The notes under the pieces were generated by a model. The model made no database searches, was not told where the DNA came from, and saw only the letters and a program-made list of their open reading frames with translations. A stretch of DNA of 64,000 bases from Pelecanus crispus (taxonomy: Eukaryota; Chordata; Aves; Pelecaniformes; Pelecanidae): positions 31,211,044-31,275,043 of the forward strand of contig NC_134649.1 of NCBI RefSeq assembly GCF_030463565.1. The letters are read 5' to 3'. This document shows positions 19,111 to 28,217 of this stretch, piece by piece (the first letter of the stretch is position 1; every line of letters starts with the position of its first letter). The translations under genes were made by a program, and so were the position numbers.

Positions 19111-21964
19111 CTAGACTAAACCATGTCCCGAAGTGCCACATACCCGTTTTTTGAACACTCCCAGGGCTTGTGAGTCCACCACCTCTCTGGGCAGCCTGTT
19201 CCAATGCTTGACCACCCTTTCTGTAAAGAAATTTTTCCTAATTTCCAACCTAAACCTCCCCTGGAACAGCTTGGGCCCATTTCCTCTTGTCCTATTGCTA
19301 ATTACGTGGGAGAAGAGACCAACACCCACCTCACTACAACCTCCCTTGAGGCAGTTGTAGAGAGCGATAAGGTCTCCCCTCAGCCTCCTCTAGGCTAAAC
19401 AATCCCAATTCCCTCAGACGCTCCTAATAAGGCCTGTGCTCTACACCCTTCATCAGCTTTGTTGCCCTTCTCTGAACATGCTCCAGCACCTCAATGTCTT
19501 TCTTGTATTGAGGGGCCCAAAACTGGACACAGTATTCCAGGTGGGGCCTCACCAGCACCGAGTACAGGGGCACAATCACCTCCCTGCTCCTGCTGGCCAC
19601 ACTATTCCTGATACAGGCCAGGATGCTGTTGGCCTTCTTGGCCACCTGGGTACACTGTTGGCTCATGTTCAGCCAGCTGTCAACCAACATCCCCAGATCC
19701 TTTTTGGCCAGGCAGCTTTCCAGCCACTCTTCCCCAAACCTGTAGCGTTGCATGGGGTTGTTGTCACCCAAGTGCAGGACCTGGTACTTGGCCTTGTTAA
19801 ACCTCATACAGTTCGCCTCAGCCCATCAATCCAGTCTGTCCAGGTCCCTCTGCAGGGCCATCCTACCCTCCAGCAGATCGACACTCCTACCCAGTTTAGT
19901 GTTGTCTGCAAACTTATGAGGGTGCACTCAATCCCCTCATCCAGATCATCGATAAAGATATTAAACAAGGCTGGCCCCAAAACAGAGCCCTGGGGAACAC
20001 CACTTGTGACTGGCTGCCAACTGGACTTTAACTCCATTTACCACTACTCTCTGGGCTCGGCCACCCAACCAGTTTTTTACCCAGCGAAGACTACGCCTGT
20101 CCAAGCCATGAGCTGTCAGCTTCCCAAGGAGAATATTATGGGAGACGGTGTCAAAAGCTTTGCTAAAGTCCAGGTAAATGACATGCACAGCCTTTCCATC
20201 ACCTACCAGGAGGGTCACCAGGTCATAAAAGGAGATCAGGTTGGTCAAGCAGGACCTGCCTTTCATGAACCCATGCTGGCTGGGCCTGATCCCCTGGCTG
20301 ACCTGCACTTGCCTGTTGAGTTCACTCAATATGAACCTCTCCATAATCTTTCCCGGCACTGAGGTCAGGCTGACAGGCCTGTAGTTTCCCGGGTCCTCCT
20401 TCTGGCCCTTCTTGTAGATGGGCGTCACATTGGCAAGCCTCCAGTCATCAGGGACCTCCCCTGTTAACCAGGACTGCTGATAGATGATAGAAAGTGGCTT
20501 GGCAAGCTCCTCTGCCAGTTCCCTCAGTACTCTCGGGTGGATCCCATCTGGCCCCATAGACTTGTGAGCGTCCAGGTGGCATAGCAGGTCATTAACTGCT
20601 TCCTCCTGGACTATGAGGGCTCCATTCTGGTCCCCATCCCTATCCTCTAGCTCAGGGGCCCGAGTACCCTGGGGATGACCAGTCTGGCTGTTAAACACAG
20701 AGGCAAAGAAGGCGTTAAGTACCTCAGCCTTTTCCTTGTCCTCGGTGACAATGTTCCCCCCCACATCCAGGAAAGGATGGAGATCCTCCTTGGCTCTCCT
20801 TTCATTGCTGATGTACTTATAAAAGCATTTTTTATTATCTTTTACAGCAGTGGCCAGATTGAGTTCTAGCTGGGCTTTTGCTTTCCTAATTTCCTCCCTG
20901 CAGGACCTAACAAGATCCCTGTACTCCTCCTGAGTTGCCCGCCCCTTCTTCCAAAGGCGGTAGACTCTCCTTTTTTCCCTGAGTCCCAGCAAAAGCTCCC
21001 TATTCAGCCAGGCTGGTCGTTTTCCCTGCCGGTTGGTCTTACGGCACACAGGGACAGCCCGCTCCTGCGCCCTTAAGACTTCCTTCTTGAAGAAGGCCCA
21101 GCCTTCCTGGACCCCTTTGCCTTTCAGGACTGCCTCCCAAGGGACTTTCCCAACCAGGGTCCTGAAGAGGCCAAAGTCTGCCCTCCGGAAGTCCATAGTA
21201 ACAGTTTTGCTGCCCCTCCACTTGGCATCACCCAGAATCGAGAACTTTATCATATTGTGGTCGCTAAGCCTGAGACGGCCTCCGACCTCGACATTTCCCA
21301 CAAGCCCTTCTCTGTTAGTAAACAGCAGGTCAAGCGAGGCACCTCCCGTGGTAGGCTCGCTTACCAGCTGCATTAGAAAGTTATCCCCCACATGCTCTAG
21401 GAACTTCTGAGACTGCTGCCTCTCTGCTGTATGGTATTTCCAGCAGATGTCCGGCAAGTTGAAGTCCCCCACGAGAACAAGGGCTAGCGATTGTGAGACT
21501 TCTGCCAGCCGCTTATAGAATGCCTCATCTACCTCTACATCCTGGTTGGGTGGTCTATAGCAGACTCCCAACAGGACATCCGCCTTGCTGGCCTTTCCCC
21601 TCATCCTTACCCATAAGCACTCTACCTTGTCATCACCACTGCCGAGCTCTATACAGTCAAAACACTCCCTAACATACAGAGCCACCCCACCGCCTCTCCT
21701 TCCTTGCCTATCCCTTCTGAAGAGCTTATAGCCATCCAGTGCAGCACTCCAGTCATGAGAGTCATCCCACCACGTTTCTGTGATGGCGACTATGTCATAG
21801 CCATCCTGCTGCACAAGGGCTTCTAGCTCCTCCTGTTTGTTGCCCGTGCTACATGCATTGGTGTAGATGTACTTGAGCCGGGCTATCGATTTCGCCCCCA
21901 ACGTTGCCATGCTGCCCCTGGGCTCCTCACTAGTGGGCCCGTTTATATCCCCTTCCCCCTTCAA
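19111..21964 (-). pseudogene. CR1 ORF2 (AP-endonuclease and reverse transcriptase), frameshifted
   Basis: An uninterrupted frame of about 667 codons covers 19961-21964. It holds the endonuclease (ITETWWDD, VLVGDFNLPDICW, RLRLSDHNMIKF) and reverse-transcriptase blocks (YRPVSLTSVPGKIMERFI, VIYLDFSKAFDTVSHNILL). The frame shifts near 20030, continues as [20 protein letters not shown], then shifts again near 19920 at the expected FADD catalytic box, and again near 19810 before [14 protein letters not shown]. The C-terminal part ([14 protein letters not shown]) follows at 19111-19329. The enzyme is therefore not encoded whole, yet domain order and length match avian CR1 ORF2. Confidence 0.9.
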
Positions 21965-21966
21965 AC

Positions 21967-23091
21967 CTAGTTTAAAGCCCTCTCAATGAGTCCCGCCAAC
22001 TCATGGGCAAGAATCCTTTTCCCCTTTGGAGACAGCTGATCTCCATCAGCCGCCAGCAGGCCCAGTGCCATGTAAGCCTCCCCATGATCAAAAACCCCAA
22101 AATTCCACCGATGGCACCAGCCTCCGAGCCACCTGTTAATCAGGTGAGTTTTCCCATTCCTTTCAGCACTCTTAACTGCCACTGACGGGATTGAGGAAAA
22201 CACTACCTGCGCTCCTGATCCTGCGACCAATCGCCCCAGTGCCCTGAAGTCCCTCTTCATTGCTTTAGGACTTCTATGTGTAATCTCATCACTGCCCACC
22301 TGTACAACCAGCAATGGGTAATAATCGGAGGGCCTCACGAGGTCGGGGAGTTTCCTAGTAACGTCCCTAACCCGGGCCCCAGGGAGGCAGCAGACTTCCC
22401 TGTGGGATGGGTCCGGGCGGCAGATTGGGCCCTCAGTTCCCCACAGGAGGGAATCACCCACCACAATTACCCTCCTTTTTTTCTTAACAGGGGCAGTTGT
22501 AATCCCTGGGGTTGCCTGACTGGCCCTCGGCAACCCCCTGGCTGGACCTTCGCCTTCACCTCCCTCCCCGCTTGCCTGGCCCTCAACTTCCAGAGCCCCA
22601 TATCTGTTGTGTAAGGGCAGCTGGGAAGGGGAGGGAGGCCAGGAGCGGATTCGCCTGCCTCCCCGGGCAGGGACCTGTTTCCATACCACCCGGTCTCTTC
22701 GATCCCCTCCTTCTGCTTGCCGGCAAGAGGGCAGGGGATCCTCTGCTCCTTGTGGGGCCTCTGCCTGCTGCCTTAGCCCCAGGGATGGTAATGTGTGGCT
22801 CCACCAGTCTATCTCCCTCTCACACTCCCTGATACTCAGCCTTTCCACCTCCTCCTTCAGCTCTGCCACCAGGCTGAGCAGATCATCTACCTGGTCACAG
22901 CGAAGACATTTGCTGTCTCTGCTGCCCTCCGGTACAAGCGACAGGCTCAGGCACTCCCTGCAGCCGGCGACATGGATGGCTGCGTGTTTGTGCGTGAGCT
23001 CCGTCTGGGTCGCCGCATTCCTTCTGGCAGAGGCTTTCGGGCAGGTGGTAACCATAGCTGCCAGGTATTCTCCTGAGAGGATGGTGACCAC
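21967..23091 (-). CDS. CR1 ORF1 protein (zinc finger, coiled coil, SGNH esterase), intact
   Basis: 374 codons, open. The N-terminus has a Cys-pair finger (CRECLSLSL...CLRCDQ), then a coiled-coil stretch (VDDLLSLVAELKEEVERL), a low-complexity linker, and an SGNH-hydrolase-like domain: VIVVGDSLLWG (nucleophile Ser in GDS), VVQVGSDEI and a C-terminal DQLSPKGKRILAHEL block. This is the domain set known for CR1 ORF1, an RNA-binding/esterase accessory of retrotransposition. It ends three bases before ORF2 starts. It belongs to the LINE and is not a host gene. Confidence 0.88.
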   Translation of the reverse strand: MVTILSGEYLAAMVTTCPKASARRNAATQTELTHKHAAIHVAGCRECLSLSLVPEGSRDSKCLRCDQVDDLLSLVAELKEEVERLSIRECEREIDWWSHTLPSLGLRQQAEAPQGAEDPLPSCRQAEGGDRRDRVVWKQVPARGGRRIRSWPPSPSQLPLHNRYGALEVEGQASGEGGEGEGPARGLPRASQATPGITTAPVKKKRRVIVVGDSLLWGTEGPICRPDPSHREVCCLPGARVRDVTRKLPDLVRPSDYYPLLVVQVGSDEITHRSPKAMKRDFRALGRLVAGSGAQVVFSSIPSVAVKSAERNGKTHLINRWLGGWCHRWNFGVFDHGEAYMALGLLAADGDQLSPKGKRILAHELAGLIERALN

Positions 23092-23320
23092 TGCCTGAGT
23101 TTCCCTTTGGAACTAGGAGCGGAGGCATTTGGACTTCCCCGCGTGCCCCGCCTGCGTGAACTGCCGCACAAATTGACGCGCCACGCCCTACTGACGCGCC
23201 ACGCCCTGTTTGCCCATCCTGGTCGCCGCGCTCCTGGTCGCTCGCACTCCCCAGGGGGCTGTTTTAATAAGTGGGGGTTTGGCCGCTGTCACTCCTGGCC
23301 CCACCCACGCTGCGTCAGAG

Positions 23321-23385
23321 CTTTGCTCTCGTCTTCCAAGGTATGGGGAAGTCACAACACCGTGCAATTCAGGCACTCCTGGCAC
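23321..23385 (+). other. Inverted copy of 13086-13148 (right piece after the CR1)
   Basis: Continues the arm interrupted at 19007 (CTTTGCTCTCGTCTTCCAAG...). Together the two pieces rebuild the reverse complement of 13091-13580. Confidence 0.8.
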
Positions 23386-24035
23386 AGTTTTGGGCCCCTC
23401 AGTACAAGAAGGACACTGAGTTGCTGGAGCGTGTCCAGAGAAGGGCAACAAAGCCGGTGAAGGGTCTAGAGAACAAGTCTTGTGAGGAGCGGCTGAGGGA
23501 ACTGGGGTTGTTTAGCCTGGAGAAGAGGAGGCTGAGGGGAGACCGTATCACGCTCCACCACTACGTGAAAGGAGGTTGTAGTGAGGTGGGCGCTGGTCTC
23601 TTCTCCCAAGTAACTAGCGATAGGACAAGAGGAAATGGCCTCAAGATGCGTCAGGGGAGGTTTAGATTGGATAGTAGGACAAATTTCTTCATGGAAAGGG
23701 TAGTGAAGCGTTGGAACAGGCTGCCCAGAGAGGTGGTGGACTCACAAGCCCTGGGAGTGTTGAAAAAACGGGTAGACGTGGCACTGTGGGACATGGTTGG
23801 TGGTGTTGGGTTGATGACTGGACTGATGATCTTAGAGGTCCTTTCCAACCTTCATGATTCCTAGTTTTTAGTTTCATTAAAAATAATCCAGCCACCAAGC
23901 CAGGAAACATGAAATTGCTACTCTACCCTTAACTGGCTTAGTGGTGGACTTGGTAGTAATGTTAGGTGAATGGTTGCACTGGATGATCTTAAAGGTCTTT
24001 TCCAACCTAAAAGAGTCTATGATTCTGTGATTCAT
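23386..24035 (+). mobile_element. CR1 3' fragment behind copy C, inverted twin of 12439-13090
   Basis: Same truncated CR1 as behind copy A, here in plus orientation, with only scattered mismatches (for example MERVVKRWN for TERVVKRWN and ITLHHY for IALYHY). Its 3' end again lies about 15 bases past the PHF7-like AATAAA, confirming that the arm was duplicated as a block. Confidence 0.85.
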
Positions 24036-24047
24036 TAACATCCACCT

Positions 24048-27000
24048 TTATTGTGCCGACGGAGGGGGATCAGGGCCGGCACTCGGGGACGGCTCACGGC
24101 TGGTCCCGTGGCGGCGTTCGGGCCGGCTGTAAGGCGTTTGGGCCCGACGTTGCGAGCGGGAGCGCTCTCGCATCCGCAGGGGCCCGGGGGGGCTGGAGCA
24201 TCTGCCGCTCTGGAGCGCTGGCGAGCCGAAGGAGGGCCCCGATGGCAGCTGGCTGGCGGTGCTGGGGCTGCTGCTGGTGTTGCGCGCCGTGGAGCTGTGG
24301 GACGGCCCACCCGGTGCTGGCGCGCAGCTGCTCTCACAGCGTCTTCTGGGTCGACTGTAGGGATTTGGGGCACGATGTTGCAACCGGAAGCGTTTTCGCA
24401 TGCGGTCGGGCCCAGGGGCGCTGGAACGGCTGCTGCCCTCAAGCAGTGGGGAGCTGTGGGATGGCCCCGATGCTGCCTGCCTGGTGGTGCTGGGGCTGGT
24501 GGTCTCTGGTGCCAGGGAACTGAAGGAGGGCCCCGATGGCAGCTGGCTGGCAATGCTGGCGCTGGTGGTCTCCAGTGCCGGGGAGCTGTGGGACAGCCCC
24601 AGCATGGCCTGTCTGGCGGTGCTGCTCTCAGCACTTGGTGCTGGCATGCAGCTGCTCTCAATGCATCTTCTGGGCCGGCTGTAGGGATTCGGGGCGCGAT
24701 GTCGCAACCGGAAGCGTTTTCGCATGCGGTCGGGCCCAGGGGCGCTGGAACGGCTGCTGCCCTCAAGCACTGGGGAGCCGTGGGACGGCCCTGATGCTGC
24801 CTGGCTACCAGTGCTGGGGCTGCTGGACACCAATGCTAGGGAGCCATGGGACGGCCCTGATGCCACCTGGCTACTAGTGCTTCGGCTGCTGATCTCGGGG
24901 GCCAGGGAGCCGTGGGATGGCCCCGATGCTGCCTGGCTGCTGGTGCTGGGGCTCCTGGACACCAGTGCTAGGGAGCCATGGGACGGCCCTAATGCCACAT
25001 GGCTACCAGTGCTGGGGCTTCTGCTCTCAGGGGCCAGGGAGCAGTGGGATGGCCCCGATGCTGCCTGGCTGCCGGTGCTGGGGCTCCTGGACACCAGTGC
25101 TAGGGAGCCATGGGACGGCCCTGATGCCACCTGGCTGCCAGTGCTGGGGCTGCTGGTCTCGGGGGCCAGGGAGCATTGGGATGGCCCCGATGCTGCCTGG
25201 CTGCTGGTGCTGGGGCTGCTGCTGGTCTCCGGAGCTGCAGATCCAAGAGACTGCCATGATGCCGCCTGGCTGGTGGTGCCGGGGCTGCTGGTCTCGGGTG
25301 CCGGGGAGCTGTGGGATGGCCTCGATCCTGACTGGCTGGCAGTGCTGGGGCCGGTGAGCTCCGAGCTGTGACCGGAGGCTGTAAGGGGAGAAGCAGGAAG
25401 GTCAAGGGCACGGCCCCCCAGGCCCGGGGCAGGATAGGTGCCAGAGCGGTGCCCCCAGCCCTCCTGGAGCAGAGAGGCTCTGCCAAGCCCACCCTGGGCA
25501 CCCGCGGCCAGGACTCGCCTGGGCCCTGGCCCCAGCCCAGGGGCACGCGGCTGCTTTGCCTCTTACCGGTGCCCAGGCCAGCACAGCTGTCGCACTCCCA
25601 GCTGGCCGTGCTGTGCTTCATGAAGGAGCAGCGTCTGTGGGTGCCCTCGGCAGCGCAAGAGCAGCACAGGAGCAGTTGCCAGGGCCTGGGGAAGCAAACG
25701 GGTTCATGGCTGTGAGGACAAAGTGACGGCAGCACGGGCTTGTCCGGCAGAGCTCTTCTTCTTCTTCCTTCCGCTTTGAGCCCTTGGCCAGACAGAGATC
25801 CCGTGCAGAGCCGCGGGGTGCAGCTTTAGCAACTCACCCCTCTTCCTCTGCCTGCTCCCTGCCTCCTGGGCAAAGGCACTCACGGGCATCGCAGCGCCTG
25901 TGCCTTTCGTATAGATGTTCATAGGTACCATCCTCCCATGATGGTCCTCTATTTTTGAAGGAAAGGAGAAGTGATGAGCCCCTGCTTCCCCGGCAAAAGG
26001 CAGAAGCAGGGCATCCCTGCTCTTCCCCCCGCTGCCCTGTTTCCAGCTCCTCCATGAAGCTGAAACCCAGACTCACGGGAGAGCGGAGGGCCAGGGCTGC
26101 AGGGGCAGGCCCTGGCAGGGCACAGCACTTGCACCCCTCTATCTTTTGAGCTGTGAAAAAAAAACCAACCTGGAGGGGATTTGGATCCCCATGGTGCGCA
26201 TTTCCATCAGAAATCGATATTGGTTTTGACAATGCGGACAGCAGAAGCCCGAGAAGCCAGCATGGATAGCCTGTTTCTGGATGCAGCCCCTATGGAACCA
26301 GGCGTGTTTGCACGCTGGGCACACCATGGTGCCGTAGGACGTTCTGTCCTCCACAGGGTCCAGGCAGATGAGGCAGGTGGTGTTCTCCTCTGGAGCCGCC
26401 CCCACTGCCTGCTCTGGGCGGTGCTCCCAGCAGAAGGACCTGGGGGGAAGAGGAAAGGGACGGGCGAGGTGGGAAGTGCTGGGTCCTTCCCCGGTGGAGG
26501 TGAGGAGGGGAGAGGAGGTATGAAGGAGAACCAGACCTTGCCCAGCTCTGGCTCTCCCTGAACCCAGCCGCTGGAAAGTGTCACTGTGGGTTCCTTTCTT
26601 GTTTGGCTGATGCTGACAGGAAGGGGACTGAAGGTGAGCACCCTCCCCCATGAGGGCCAGCTACCCTTACCTGTAGAGCCCAAAGAACTGGGTGATGCAT
26701 CCACCCTCCACGGCACAGGGGAGATGGAAGCTGCGGTCGCAGCCCGTCTCCCGGCAGGTGATGGTGGCCCCGCTCTCGCCACAGACGAAGCAGTGCTGGA
26801 AAGAGCACAGCAGCCCCCATCAGCAGCAGCCTCGGCGCCCCCACAGGCAGCCCCACGCCTCCGGGCAGGGCGCAGGATGCGGCCGCTGCTGGGTCACACC
26901 GCGCAGATCTGCCTGGCGGACGAGGCTCCTGTGCTGGAGCCTCCCTCTGTGGAGCTGCTGGGAGCGAGACTTTTGTCCCAGAGCTGGTTGCAAGGGCTGG

Positions 27001-27679
27001 GGTTTCTTTCTTGGGGTCTAGGCTGGGCTCCCGCCAACCTCTCCCGGCTCCAATCTCCCTGTTCTTGTCAGGGCCTCACCTTCCGTGCTGCCTGCTTGAT
27101 CGTGTGTCTAATATCCTCAAGGGGAACCCCATCCCTACTCCCTTGCTGAAACAGCTTGTTGGCAAAAAACTGCAGAAGAGAACAGACAAGAAGCTGATGA
27201 GAAAGGAGAGCGTGGCAGGGAGTGCCTGTCGCAAAGCTGGAGGGAGCCCCAGACGAACTCACCAGGCAAAACATATGAGCACGGAGTCCTTGCTTCTCCA
27301 GCATGCGCCCACAGACATCCGGGTCAGCCTCTGCCCGGCGACACAGCATGCATGCTGCGGGGGGAGAGAGCAAATGGCACCGGGGATGAGCAGCTCTGCG
27401 GGGCCGGGGCAAGCGTCCCTGAGGCATTGCCCGCAAGGGCCTCCTGTGTCCCTGCCTAGCTGGCTGATGGGCAGGGCTGGAGGCCTTGGAGAGGAAGGGG
27501 GCATTGCAGGCACGCGTGTCCCAGCAGGTGCCCACGGTTGGGGAGCTCCTGCCTCCCCCTGCCGCTGCTCTCGGCCCCACGCTGACCGCGCCGGCAACCC
27601 CTCTGCCAGGCTGCGGGAGGGATACGTTGCTCTCACCCTGCTCCATCGAGTCGGGGGCCTTCCGCTTCCTTGCAGACAT
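24048..27679 (-). CDS. PHF7-like: PHF7-like protein, copy C (complete, 726 codons, A/B hybrid)
   Basis: Minus-strand coding exons, 5' to 3': 27637-27679, 27263-27354, 27080-27169, 26671-26795, 26170-26439, 25838-25948, 25567-25685, 24048-25378; the UTR exon part reaches 27760. Phases close to 726 codons plus TAA. Exons up to the RING match copy B: linker FQQGSRDGVPLEDIRHTIKQ, fused RING exon with KQAIHAGFSGFCCPHC, and RGPSWEDGTYEHLYERH. From the end of the next exon (CPGGREQAEEEG) through the tail and 3' flank it matches copy A, with the longest array of 22-residue units and three Arg-rich modules. The A-to-B switch lies at about 25850-26050. AATAAA (24047-24052, minus) overlaps the stop. All exons are open and it is the longest protein of the cluster; I infer a functional gene. 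Confidence 0.88.
24080..25370 (-). repeat. Coding minisatellite in the tail of copy C
   Basis: Same 66-bp unit and Arg-rich modules as in copy A, with more units (the block at about 24760-25220 is the densest). The difference in unit number between A and C, in otherwise nearly identical arms, shows that the array changes length. Confidence 0.85.
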
Positions 27680-27879
27680 GGCGCACGTCAACGGTGAGCG
27701 TTTGGAGAGACCCTGTCCCAGCGGCGCTGGGGGTCTCCTCCGGATGCTCCTCTGCTGACTCTGAGGGAGAAGCAGGATGGCGGGTGAGGGAGAAGCGAGA
27801 CGCGGGCGAGCTGGCAGCACAGGCCCAGAGCCCCGAGGCGTGGGGCTCCCCTCCTCCCTCGGCAGCCCCGCGCGAGCCC

Positions 27880-28217
27880 CGTCCCTGCCCTGCCCTCTCC
27901 TCACCTCACCAGGTCGCACTGACGCACGGCCCGAGCCCGGCGTTGCTTTCTGTGGGCTTGCCCCCGCGGGTCACAGTGGCCGCTGTGACATCTCCACCGC
28001 CCTTGGCCACCTGCCACCCATTGTGACACGGCCCCCGCCTCACAGGGGTGGGTGTGAAGTGCTGAGGCGGGGGCCCGAGCCCTCGGCACCCACGTAACCG
28101 GGGCGGCTGCTCCTGCAGCAAGTGCGGAGTCAAACGCTGGGCCCCCCAGGGCAGCTGTCGAGGGCGGCACTGTTGGCCAAAAGGTGCTGTTCGGGCACTG
28201 CGACTCCTCACATTCCA
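27880..28217 (-). promoter_or_regulatory. Promoter/first exon of copy C, ending at the C-D junction
   Basis: Reverse complement of the promoter block of A and B: exon 1 donor at 27910, palindrome at 27970-27989 (one unpaired position). Homology to the flank of A continues to CTCACATTCC near 28217, then jumps to an intron sequence of the PHF7-like unit (AACCAGCTCTGGG, equivalent to about 9609). The flank has small differences from A and B (for example a shortened CACTGTTGGCC). Confidence 0.6.

Larger units (their letters stand above)
19008..23320 (-). mobile_element. Near full-length CR1 LINE inserted into the inverted arm
   Basis: About 4.3 kb on the minus strand. The 5' UTR is 23320-23092 with two tandem 'gacgcgccacgccct' units near 23176-23206; ORF1 is 21967-23091; ORF2 runs from 21964 to about 19111; a 3' UTR ends in the CR1 tail (ATTCTATG repeats, on the plus strand catagaatcatagaatcg at 19008). 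The left flank AAACAAT and the right flank CTTTGCTCTCG are contiguous, apart from two bases, at 13147-13158 (inverted). That is the empty site, so both ends are defined. ORF1 is open and ORF2 is interrupted, so this copy could not move on its own. Confidence 0.93.
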
